Assembly: GCA_010909165.1 (NCBI GenBank)
Contig: VJWM01000025.1
Location: 1,054,001-1,118,000, forward strand
Direction: 5' to 3'
DNA from: Anthoceros angustus
Taxonomy: Eukaryota > Streptophyta > Anthocerotopsida > Anthocerotales > Anthocerotaceae
DNA length: 64,000 nucleotides
Under the pieces are notes generated by a model. It was not told the origin of the DNA. It did no database searches and saw only the letters and a program-made list of their open reading frames with translations. This document shows, piece by piece, positions 9,868-20,428 of this stretch (its first letter is position 1; each line of letters starts with the position of its first letter). A program made the translations under genes and the position numbers.

Positions 9868-12800
9868 ATGAATCTTTGTTGGAAAAGATGCGAGCACTCG
9901 CGGAGGATGGAGAGCGGCCGACGCCGTCCGTTTTTCACGCTCCCCAAGGACCGGATTTTGGTCAGGGTTGATTGCGCCCAGGCTCGTGGTTCAGGCACTG
10001 CAGTGCAATCCCCTACGGAGTCCAGCTCCGAACAGGTATGTTGAAATTGCATCTGGGCATCTTGATAAGTTGTGCTTGAATGTCTGCTTCTGCATCTAAT
10101 TTTACCAAGTGGTGTTGCAGAGGGATATAGACAGGCAATTGGTTGTGGTCGGAGGTGGAGCAGCTGGCATATTTGCCGCTCTGAGGGCGAAACAAGTGTC
10201 TCCCCAGTTGAAAGTCCTGGTGCTCGAAAAGGGACAGCCTCTTTCCAAGGTTGCTGAATAACACTCCCGTCATCCACCTTTTCCAAAGTTATTCCGCATG
10301 ATCTGAAAATCCAGAAAGAAATTCGTGTCATAGGTCAGAATCTCCGGTGGTGGTCGCTGCAACGTAACCACGGGCTTGTTCGTCGATCCCTTGGTAAGCC
10401 TCTCTGGTCCTTGCTGTACCGGCATGGTCGTTTTTTTTTCTTTGGTTGCTGGGGCAACTTTCAATGACCTTTGCTTGGATGGCCTCTCCTCCATCAGCCT
10501 TTGTCAGAGCAATATCCCAGGGGCCACAAGGAGCTCAGGGGGTCCTTCTTTCGTACTCACGGGCCCAGGGAAACCGCAGCCTGGTTTGCTGAACATGGAG
10601 TACCACTGAAGGTATGAAATGCTGAATCCATATATCGGCTTCGTTTTTTGGCCACCCTGGGAGATGATAGCTGGTGGTGGAAAAGCAGATTGAGGAGGAT
10701 GGTCGCATGTTCCCGGTTAGCGATAGCTCAGCCACCATAGTGGATTGCCTTCTGACAGAGGCTCAACGCCTTGGAGGTATTTGCTGAGAGCAGTCTTCCT
10801 GTGTTGTGCTCTTTCAGCTCTCAGTTTGCATGAGGGTCCTTGGTCTGCTGCTGCTGATGCTTCTGCTGCCGTCCTCTCCCAGTATGCTTGCAAACAAGCA
10901 CATCTGTAACTGCTGTGCACTTGAGGAACAGCGAAAGATTTTCACTTGAGACTGGCAGTCTCCTACGACGTAAGGAGACAATTTCAGCTGATTTTGTCCT
11001 TTTAGCAACAGGGAGCTCCCCTCAGGTACTTCACAGCAGTCCTGCATGTATAGCATAAGTTGTCGCCTGCTCAGCTGATGATTTTATCTCCTTTCACCAG
11101 GGCAAGGCGGACGGATTATAAGTTCAATGACCTGTGTTGGGCTTTCATCTTTAAAGCCGCAGGAAATTCTGCCTCTTGGTGACTTGCTAACCTTGAGTTC
11201 TGACCTCAGGGGTATCGCTTGGCGAAACAGCTAGGGCATTCTATTGTAGATCCGGTTCCAAGTCTATTCACGTTCAAAATCGAAGACCCTGCTTTGCATG
11301 AACTTGCTGGGGTAATACTCTTCAACTGTGTTTGCTGGCCTCTTCGCCCTGCAAATTGTAGTGTTTCTGCGAAGTGTGTCACAAAGAATCAGCCTCTTTG
11401 GTTTTGTGTCTCTGGACAGGTCAGTTTTGCACAAGTGAAGGCAGAACTTCAAGTTTCTGGAATCGAGCATTCCAGCACAAATTGGACCCAAGTAAGCCAG
11501 TGGCTTTCCCTCTTAAAAATGCAAGCTTGTTTTGCTTGGTGGATCTTTCTGGCAATCCATCCTAAACCCATCCTGTATAACCTAAGGACAACGAACTTGT
11601 AATCACGTAGGCTGGTCCACTTCTGATAACGCACTGGGGACTCAGTGGCCCAATTGTGCTCCGCCTCTCAGCCTGGGCTGCCCGTCAGCTTTTCTCATCT
11701 GACTATGAAGGTACCAGGTTTGGCTGCTGTTTGTATCCAAGTGTGAGGATCGGCTTGTCAGAGGTCTGACGATGTCCACTTGGTAGGTAGGTGTCTTGTG
11801 GGTTGATTTCATGCCTCACCTAAACTCAGAGAGTGCCTTGGACAGCTTCTTAAAGCACAAAGAGTCATTCATGGTGCGTACACAACTGCCCCTCCTCACC
11901 TGCTGCAGATAGAAGATCGATACCTCCATTTGGTGATCTTTTTACTTCTGTAGGTTTTTGAGTAGAGTGTGGCTACCATCTTCATACACACCATACCAGG
12001 CGATGGTCTGTGCAGAAGCGTAAAGTAGGTAGCCTGGCTCCAGCTAGTCTTGCAACAGTTCGACGAGCGTGGCATTATCTCCTTAAGAAACAGGTCTTGC
12101 CGGCTCTCTTTTACCTTCACTTGTCTTCAGTGAAGTTCGTGGTCTTTTTGTAATTTGCCGTCTTAAATGCTAATGCTCTCTAGTTTTTGCCTAAGGGTCT
12201 TGATGCAGACATGTTGTGGGCAGCACTACCCAAAAAGAGCATCACTCAGCTAGTGTCCAGGATAAAAAAATGCCCGTTCCACATCTCTGCTAAGGCAAGT
12301 TGATGACGCACACCATTGATGGCAATTGAAACCCAGTAAGTATTTAGGCTGATAAGTCAGTATCCTCGTTTGGAATTCAGGGACAATTCAAGGATGAGTT
12401 TGTGACGGCAGGAGGGGTGCCACTGACTGAGGTGTCTTTCAAACGGCAGTCATCCGATTCCGCTTAAATTTACATAGGTTGGTACGTACCCAGCTTACGA
12501 GGCTCTCTGCGCAGGTGAACCTGAAGACCATGGAGAGCAAAACCTGCGAACGACTCTTCCTCGCCGGCGAGGTAGGCCTTCTCGGTTCTCCACCATGGTC
12601 TCATAGAACATGTGACAGTATAATAAGCGTCGCTGAGTAGCTGCGTTGGTGCGCGGCAGATATTAAACGTTGATGGCTTGACAGGTGGCTTCAACTTTCA
12701 GGTACCGTATAGATCTTTGTCGTTTTCTATAGAATTTGCAAGCCGCTGTACTGTATTTTCGAGTTGGGTAGCTAGATATACTGTTTACCTTGTCCGCCCG

Positions 12801-12883
12801 TATCCTTGCAGAATGCCTGGACTGGTGGTTTCATCGCAGGCTCCACAATCGGCGAATTGGCAGCCCTAAAAACAAATTATTGA
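9868..12883 (+). CDS. FAD-dependent oxidoreductase, HI0933/BaiN-like, 16 exons
   Basis: Predicted exons: 9868-10035, 10121-10249, 10334-10393, 10510-10611, 10689-10776, 10883-11025, 11210-11311, 11420-11491, 11611-11710, 11791-11873, 12016-12093, 12184-12294, 12381-12431, 12515-12571, 12660-12701, 12812-12883. They sum to 1458 bases, 485 residues, in frame throughout. Residues 1 to about 58 are Arg/Ser-rich and acid-poor, like an organelle transit peptide. Family marks in order: dinucleotide-binding [110 protein letters not shown] and [16 protein letters not shown]. These are the FAD-binding signatures of HI0933-like flavoproteins, found in bacteria and plant organelles; the substrate of the plant members is not established. 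Intron 12 (12295-12380) has a GC donor (AAG/GCAAGT). All others are GT-AG. Confidence 0.9.
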
Positions 12884-13131
12884 AGGCCGTTACTACGTTG
12901 TAGTGCATCATCCCGCACCAAAGTGTACGTGTCTACATCGTATGTACAGACAGTATGTGCATACCATGTGTGGATAAAACACCTCGTCAAGTTGCTGACC
13001 GTCGGCGACTGGGTCTCTGACAATATCAAGCACGTGGAGAGCGGGCCTCGACCGCAATTATAGGTGCGAGGTATCTACTTCAACGCCACATTGGCATATT
13101 GCCTGCGTTCTAGTTCGATTTCGTGAGTTGC

Positions 13132-15369
13132 ATGCGCCTCACCTCCATGGCGCTGCTAGGATCGTTGGTTGGTAGTTGTCTGACTGAGGCTGCTCTGAAA
13201 TTGGATAGGGACGACCATTTTTGCAGTCGCCGTTGGGATTGTTTGCTCGTCACAGCACCATCTCGGAGGCGCGCTTCTCATTTGCCAAGCCATTCTAGCA
13301 GGCATGCTGGAATTCTCCACCATGGCCGGCCTGTTTGTTGGGCGAAATCGAAGTGGAACAGTTTCAGTGTTCACAGGAGGAACACAGTACTCTGCATTGC
13401 CACAAGACCCGACCCTGTGGCGGCTGATGAGGCGGAAGCAGAAGGGGAAGCCGCTTATGATAGCAATGCACAGCCTCCCGCTGCCAGGCTGACTCCCACC
13501 TGGAGGCGGGCGGGCAATCTTGCCTCCCGATGGCGGGAAATTGCAGGCGAGAACAACTGGGAGGGGCTGCTGACACCATTGGACCCCGATCTCAAGAGGG
13601 AAATCATGAAGTGCGGGGACTTCATCTGGCCTGGCTACGATGCTATGGACGACATTCCTGAGTCCAGGTACAGGGGCAGCGCTCTCTATCACCCGTCCAA
13701 GCTCTTGGATAAGGTGAGGCTGCATGGTACGGGGTACCAGGTGACCAGGTACTTGTACATGCTGTCTGATGTGACTTGGGTCGACCGGTTTGCACCATAT
13801 TTCCAGCTTCCCGTGAGTGGTCAGGATGGTGAGCTCTGGGCCAAGGACAGCAACTGGGTCGGACTGGTTGCTGTGGCAACCGATGAGGAAGCTCAACGGC
13901 TGGGAAGAAGAGACGTCATTGTCTCTTTCCGCGGTACGCACACAGCCAAGGAGTGGGTGATGAACGTCTATGATTGGCTGCTGCCGGCGCAGAAGGCCGA
14001 TGCCAGCGTGCCCTGGCCGGACGTCGTGAAGGTGGAAGCGGGATTTTGGGAGATGTTCACTGGAAAAGCGGAAGACACGGTGTACAACAAGCTCAGCGCA
14101 GCCGAGCAAGTCCGTGAGGAGGTCATCCGGTTGATCAACAAGTACCAGGGGGAGGAATTGAGCATCTCGGTAACTGGGCATAGTCTCGGGGCGGCCCTAG
14201 CCGTGCTGTGTGGATACGACGTTGCTTACAACGGAGCCAATCGACTTCCAGCAGCGGAACCATCTGAGGTGGGTACATTCGATGTATGTAGGGACACGCC
14301 CTCAGCTTCTGAAGGCTGCCAGATGAATCTCACTGTGTTCTGAGATTTTGATGTTCTGCACAGGCTGCAATAGGAGGAAACACGGTGACTGGAAAAGTGA
14401 TCAAGGAGTTGGTGCAAACTGTTAAAACAATAATTCCAGGTGAGTCTGAACGAGTCTGGACTACATGCTGCTCCACCATCGTCCTAGCTCTGCTGCAATC
14501 TCCTTACACAAATCTGTTCTCTGCAGGTCTCACAGCCGAGAAGAAAGAGATTCCGAAGGGGTTTCTGCCTGGAACAGTGCCCATCACAGTATACACTTTC
14601 GGGTGCCCCCGTGTTGGAAATGACGACTTCCGAGATACCATCCATGCTCTTGGTGTAAAGGTATCACCAGTCTCTCAGCACTCTGCTGATACCATTGCCC
14701 AGAGTTTCTACTGCAATCAACTTGCCAGCACCACTTTCACGCTCAAACGCGCACGTTTTTTGCAGATTCTCCGTGTAGAAGGGGAGGGTGACATCGTGAC
14801 CCGGTTCCCTGGCGTGTTTTTCAATGAGTGGATTTTGAATGGGGCCGATAAGTGGTTGGGTCTCTTCTTTGACAGCTTGCCTTGGACATACATACATGTT
14901 GGTGTTGCGCTGAAAGTTAACTACAAGGACTCGCCTTACTTGAAAGCCAAAACGAAGTTCATGGATGTGCACGATTTACAGGTTAACCTCCATCTGATTG
15001 ATGGCCTCGGCGAGGTACGTCACAGTTGTATTTCCACACACTTCACTGCCTGCTGAAACGTTTTGGGTTCCAGAACTTCAGAGTTAGACGCATGTGAGGA
15101 ACATACATACTTGTGTTCTGACCCCAATGGTGTACTTGCAGCCGCCAAGCCTGGAGAGATTTAATCGCAACTATGACGAGAATAGGAGGGACTTTGCGCT
15201 TGTGAACAAGTACATTGGTTTGCTAGATCCCAAATACAGAATCCCTGAGGGATGGTTTCAGCTTGAGAACAAGGGCCTCGTCCTCAACCTAGAAACTGGT
15301 CGATGGGAAGTGCCCAATCGTGAATCGATCGATGAGCCTGTCAATTTTGTAGGACCCATTGATAGATAG
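13132..15369 (+). CDS. Class-3 (alpha/beta) lipase, PLA1-like, probably plastid
   Basis: Predicted exons 13132-14268, 14364-14439, 14527-14660, 14766-15014 and 15142-15369, giving 607 residues; every junction is GT-AG and in frame. The first 80 or so residues are rich in Ser, Arg and His, like a chloroplast transit peptide. The lipase core follows, with DVIVSFRGTHTAKEW as the oxyanion-side strand, the nucleophile elbow TGHSLGAALA (catalytic Ser in GHSLG), VYTFGCPRVGNDDF, and a GEGDIVTRFPG segment that supplies the catalytic Asp. The catalytic His is probably in YIHVG or in MDVHDL. This layout matches plant phospholipase A1 / DAD1-like enzymes, which release fatty acids from galacto- and phospholipids and can feed oxylipin synthesis. 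The exact substrate is not shown by the sequence. The ATG at 13132 is chosen as first in frame; 13147 is an alternative. Confidence 0.92.
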
Positions 15370-15582
15370 TCATGAGTTATAATCCTGCTAATAAGAACAG
15401 AGGCCCAACTGGCTTGTACGCGCATTCAAGGAAACATGCCAGCCAACACGTTACTAAATTCCTGAAAGAGGCCAGAGCAATCGAGTCCAAACTCAACCAA
15501 ATAGGCTGCAAGTGCAGGACATCCCGCTATACCTAATTGTACAAAACGCCTGCTCACCTAATCCTGGATTGCTTCCAGGCGC

Positions 15583-17227
15583 TTAATAGGTGTAACTGCC
15601 TGCTTCGGGCCTGAGCCTCCAGTCCTCCAGAGATTGCGCAGTTAGCCACCTCCAGGTGTCCTCAGGCATCTCCACATCGCTGCAGAAGAGTGTGCAAGCC
15701 GGCAGAGTTCCCGTATCAATACTGGAGACGTTCACGTCAGCGGTCCCTTTCTTGCATCGTTGCCGGGGGTCGGTGAGCACAACCGGTTCGAAAAGAGGAC
15801 CTCTGTCGCATAGCTGTTCCTGTGTAGGATTCTTCACCAGGCCTGTGTTTTCGATGATGCTTTCATATGTGCTCATGAGCACGGCGAGGGAGAGGAGATG
15901 GCCTTCCGAGCTACACATCCACTCCAACTCGTCGTGTGCACGGTCGGCCATGGCTTCCATTTCCGCGTCATGTTGTTGCATATATTCGATTCTTTCAAGC
16001 AGGTCAGTGAAACTGCAAGAAAACGACACAACCAAGAGGAATTTCAGTCACTTAGGATGGATGCAAAAGTCAAGAAAGAAATGCAGCAAAGCCAGGAAAG
16101 GGAACGTACTAGTGAGAAGTCTCTGCGAAATGCTTCATAGGCCTTCTGAGAGGCGAGTAAAAGCTGTAGTAAGGGGTCTCTTGCTGTATCAGGACGCGCT
16201 TACTGATAATGGCATCACAGAAGAGCGAGCTGCTGTTGAAACCTCCATCCAGAAGCAGCTCGTACTTGTATTTCAGCTTGTCTGTGAAGTTCATACGTGC
16301 ACCAACCTCGATGCCTTGCTCCTCAAGCTCCGCCCGGTGCTTGTCATTCACATGATTCCATGAATCAACCCGGGCATCAAGCAATGTCGGATGGAAGTCG
16401 GTGAGCCTATGCAGCCTCCATTGAGGCGTGGCCTCCAAGCTCCCCGTGCGCCAGTGGTAGACCGCAGACGGTCCTCTGAACACCGCCCTAGCCTCCTTCT
16501 CTCTCCAGGAAATCTCGGGTGCATCCGGTACACTCATCCCGAGGAGAAGCGGATCTGGAAGCGGCACATCTAAGTTCACCGTGGTGGTGAAGGTGCTGAA
16601 GATGAGGAAGCCTGCGTAGTTGATCGTCAAGCTGCTGTCTGACGACATAGGGAAGTCGCAAGTGTTGAACAGCAGCTCCACCCGCAGGTCCTTCATATTG
16701 TATCTATCCACCATTGCCTCCAACGCCAGCACCATGCCATTGGCGCGTGCCAGCTGATGCGCATTGCCGGTGAAACCACCGTATCTGAAATACACTCTCC
16801 CGCTCACAATGCGGATATGCACACAGCACTCCATAAACCTGGGCTGCGTAGCCGCTCCCCGCACCGCCTGGACCTTCCACGTCCCCCGGCTACCGAATCC
16901 TTGTTTGATGTTCGGGATAGGCATCCAGCTCCCGAAGTAGAACCTCGCCAGCTTCAACAGACTCACAATCCTGGGATCCGACAGCTCCACCGTGTCCGGA
17001 TCCATCCTCAGAGCCTCCCATGCTTCCCTGGGAACCTTTTCAAAATGCACAGCCTGCCAAAACTCCTCCCCCCGGCTCGCCACCTGCCCTGCCTCCTCCT
17101 CCTCTACCGGAAAGCGGTCCACAGGTGCAAAGAAGACAACCGCGAGCACCGTGAAGAGCGTGAACATGATGATGAGCGAGCTCGGAGGCCATGGCCGCAG
17201 CACTGAGCAAAGCCACCGGCTTGGCAT
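15583..17227 (-). CDS. GT90 (CAP10/DUF821) glycosyltransferase, type II membrane
   Basis: Predicted complement of 16110-17227 joined to 15583-16012, one phase-2 GT-AG intron of 97 bases, giving 515 residues. The first in-frame ATG after an upstream stop is at 17227. A single hydrophobic segment at about residues 14-35 (SSLIIMFTLFTVLAVVFF) preceded by basic residues is a Golgi/ER signal anchor. The luminal part has family GT90 marks: SWREKEARAVFRGP, YHWRTGSLEATPQWRLHRLT, then FTDKLKYKYELLLDGGFNSS, CDAIISKRVLIQQETPYYSF and a C-terminal acidic helical region from exon 2. GT90 proteins include Rumi-type protein O-glucosyl/xylosyltransferases and fungal capsule enzymes; plant members are largely uncharacterised wall or glycoprotein enzymes. 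It converges with the lipase gene (stop to stop about 213 bases) and diverges from the CCHC gene at 17597. Confidence 0.88.
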
Positions 17228-17596
17228 CCTTCCAGCAAAGCTCTCTTCCAGAAACGCAAGCTTCTGATTCACCTCGGCAGCAGAAGCGTCTCGCTCGGCA
17301 CTCTCGCGCTATCTCAAGCCACAATGCGCGTCTTCATGCCGACCCTGATCAGTCGGTTTATCGGAGCGCCGCAGACAGGTCCCTGGCTGCCGGTCTCGTC
17401 CAAGGTCGGGGCACCGGGAGCATTTTGCTTCAAGCTGTCCGCAGACGAAGTCTACGCACGGGCTTCACATGGACCGAGCAACGCACCGACGTGAAAGCAC
17501 GAACGGGGTTCACCACTCCGTTCCGTAAAAACCGGCCTTGTCCGTCCCGCCTGCAAACCCTGACGACGGTAGGTTGCCTATGGAGGATTGGCGACG

Positions 17597-17955
17597 ATGG
17601 GAAGCTTCGGCGCCACGGGCCCCTGCCATCGCTGCGGCAGGGGCGGCCACCTGGCTCGAGATTGTTCCCACCACACGTGCTTCCGCTGCAATGCGTGCGT
17701 TTCTCGCAACACCTATGTCTCATTTCGCTGAGCTTAAGCTGACGGCCAAATTTGTTCGTTTTGTTGATCAGGAGAGGGCACATGGCCTGGGAGTGCGTGG
17801 AGGGGCTCACTTGCAGCAGATGTGGGGGCAAAGGTCACATCCAGCGGAATTGCAAGGATGTGTCATGTCACAGGTCTACACCTTCCCCTCCAGCTTTGCC
17901 ACCCTTTGTGTTTGTCATCCTGTTTGCTTGTCACAAGTTTGATGGAGGGAAGTGA
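17597..17955 (+). CDS. CCHC zinc-knuckle protein (at least two exons)
   Basis: Exon 1 is 17597-17694, preceded by an in-frame TAG. Exon 2 starts at 17772 after ttgatcag. The phase-2 splice exactly rebuilds a second knuckle. Three CCHC knuckles (CxxCxxxxHxxxxC) result: CHRCGRGGHLARDC, the spliced CFRCNARGHMAWEC and CSRCGGKGHIQRNC. Proteins of this sort bind single-stranded RNA or DNA. Reading on without a further splice stops at 17955, giving about 94 residues with a hydrophobic tail. There is a good donor at CACAG/GTCTAC (17873), so the coding sequence may instead continue into the open frame at about 18209-18823. The reading-frame phase does not match directly, and an intervening exon would be needed. 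Confidence 0.7.
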
Positions 17956-18208
17956 ATGTATGCCTTGGGGTTTTTTTTTCTTTTTTTCGAGCTCAGTGTT
18001 TGATGCAGGTGTGGTCGAAGGGGGCATATAGCAAAGTTTTGCAAGGATCCATTTGCAAAGGTATGAATGTCATTTTGTTCGCACAGTGTTTGTGGGGCTT
18101 GCCAAGGCTAGCCAGGTGTCTGAGCAGGCAGAAATAAGAGTTGAGTCATGTTGCAGATTTGTGCGTGACACGAGAGTGTTGTAGCTGGGTTAACCTATCT
18201 GGCGGCAG

Positions 18209-18823
18209 GCTGCAGAGGTGGAAAAGCAGGAGGAACAGCAGGCTTTGTGTCACATGCCCAGGACTGGTGGAGCTCCTGGTTCTCGTTTCGTGGGAGACAA
18301 TGGCAGAATTTCAGCTAGTGGGAGCAGGGGAGCACTGAAACCGGTAAAGCAGAAGGAAGCACCTAGTCCCTGGGACAATCTGGGAGTGGTGAGGGGTACG
18401 GGTAGTGAAGGGAAGGAGGAACAGTGCCGAGGTTTAAAGGGTTGCGATTCCACTACTGCTGACCGAATTACTGTCTTAAATACGAAAAGGAAGGGAGTTG
18501 TATCTGGATCGAGACCACCACTGCTAAAGAAGCGCAGTGCTAACAGTATGAAGCTTGACCTAGCTCCAAAACAAATCCTGCCAGCATCTGGTTGTCATCG
18601 GGAGATAGGGCAGCCAGGGCACAGCACTGGTGATGAGTGGCACGGTTTGGTTGGTTATGAGAGCGAAGATAGTGAGACTGAAGCGGAGTTTGTTACAGAG
18701 CAGGAACTTGCGGAACCTGGTGAGGTTGGAACGACTGTTCGTGTGGAGAGTCTTCCTGAGACCGCCTATGGCCCTGCTGATGAGTTCCACGTGGATAATT
18801 CAGGTGCAGCAAAGGATGAGTGA
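18209..18823 (+). CDS. Possible 3' exon of the zinc-knuckle gene
   Basis: An open frame of about 205 codons follows an acceptor-like ggcggcag and ends in TGA at 18821-18823. The peptide is hydrophilic and low in complexity: a Glu/Gln-rich start, a basic patch around TKRKGVVSGSRPPLLKKRS, and an acidic end (YESEDSETEAEFVTEQE). This is typical of disordered tails of nucleic-acid-binding proteins. No domain is recognised. It is on the same strand as, and 0.25 kb after, the CCHC exons. A separate gene or a chance frame is also possible. Confidence 0.4.
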   Translation, partial: AAEVEKQEEQQALCHMPRTGGAPGSRFVGDNGRISASGSRGALKPVKQKEAPSPWDNLGVVRGTGSEGKEEQCRGLKGCDSTTADRITVLNTKRKGVVSGSRPPLLKKRSANSMKLDLAPKQILPASGCHREIGQPGHSTGDEWHGLVGYESEDSETEAEFVTEQELAEPGEVGTTVRVESLPETAYGPADEFHVDNSGAAKDE

Positions 18824-18829
18824 AGGAAC

Positions 18830-20428
18830 TGGTGAACTTGTCCTGCGATATCCCAGGGAATATTTTGGAAGCTTGAAGGTTGAGCTCATCAGATGTGATT
18901 AAAAACTGCAGAAGCCCATGATGAAAATGGGGTGTTGGAGTTTGCTCATGTACTGCCTCAACGTGCCTCATGGAGGTTGTTTGCAGGAACGCCTTGCAAG
19001 CAGCGGGGTGGCTGGTGGAGATGGATTATGGTATGCAATTCGGAAGTTACAGTTGCATGGAGAGCGTTATGTGGAGTACGCACTTCTGAAGCTCATGAGG
19101 GGGACTTGTGAAGATCTGCAGGACCAGGTTATCTGATGATTTCCTGTTCTTGCCACCAGACTCGCTTCTCTTCTTGGAGGCACTGTCATGCATGGCCTGG
19201 GCTTGGGCTTTGCAGACGACCACTCGAGCTGTGAGTTTCTTTCCTTCCCTTGTCAAGAGTGATGGCTCAAATACTTCATTTCTAGCCGATCCATATGCAC
19301 TGAGTGGTGTAAGAAGTGTGACAAGTTTAACTGTTGTGTGCCAGGTTTGTAAGTAACTTAGTGGACGGGTAATATTCTTTATTCCTGGCTCAAACTGAAC
19401 AAAGGGGTTAGATTCGCAAAGGGATCAGAAGTCATCTACAGTCTAATGCAGCATGATAAATTCACCATTGCATATCATTTTAATTTATTTTCAGTTGTTT
19501 CGAACGAACCATTTCTCTCGAAGTAACTGTCCAGGAGAAGTCCAGAGTGTTGCACATTTGTCATGGTGTCACGCATTCGATAGATTGTTTTACAGTTTCC
19601 AGATTGCTATTACCCAGCACAAATATAGCAGATCTCTCTAGAATTTATTCCTCAGCAAACGTGGGCTCTGAGAATCTAGTATGAACAGTGCTTTGCCTTC
19701 ATACAAACGACGTTCCAAACCACGATTGTTCGAATCATTGCTGCAGGTACCTGTTTCGCAACACTCAATTTCAAATGTGGGCACGACGAAAAGTGGGCGC
19801 CCTCAATTTCTTCTCACCTGTGTAGTGTGTCGGCCACACGACTGGAGAATCGTTCTGGGGGAGGAGCTTGTTGAGCAGGAAATCGAATCGCTTGTCACCC
19901 ATAAACCAGTGAAATTGTTGATGGCATGTATCTTCATGAGAAGCACACAGCGCTAACTATCATACAGTCAGGACTGTCGTCTAAGGCACCATCGCAGAAA
20001 GGCTGTGCGAGCAAACACAGCTGTTGCTGGTCCTGTCAAGTATGTCTGATTGTCATCATCTTGCCAAACAATTTGCAAAGGAAAGTTGACAGTGCATTTC
20101 TCTGTCCAGGAATTAAAGAACGTCAAACCACATTATCAAGTGGACAGTACCACATCAATAGAACTCAAGTGTGCACACTAACATCATACAACCACACTTA
20201 CCCAGTGATCAAGACCGTCCAGTTCCCCTGCCACATGTAGGCCTGTCAATCAAACACGATGTCTTCTTTCTAGTTCTTTCTACCTCCCTTACCCAGCTCA
20301 TTCCCTTCGCTCACACAAGCATTTGCACGTTGGGAAATCGAAAGTACTTGCATGAGTCTGTTAACAGAAGGGTTTGGGTAAGTAATTTTGTTGCTTAAGC
20401 AAAAAGTAGGCGGGGAAGCTGTGTGCAA
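18830..20428. other. Intergenic region, no gene recognised
   Basis: Short open frames only. The stretch 19108-19356 plus has an open frame with a hydrophobic segment but no recognisable family. The first part may be the 3' UTR of the zinc-knuckle gene. Confidence 0.35.

Noticed and set aside
13156-14181. 341-codon minus-strand frame opposite the lipase
   Set aside because: It mirrors exon 1 of the lipase, whose plus-strand product has clear catalytic motifs; the antisense peptide has none.
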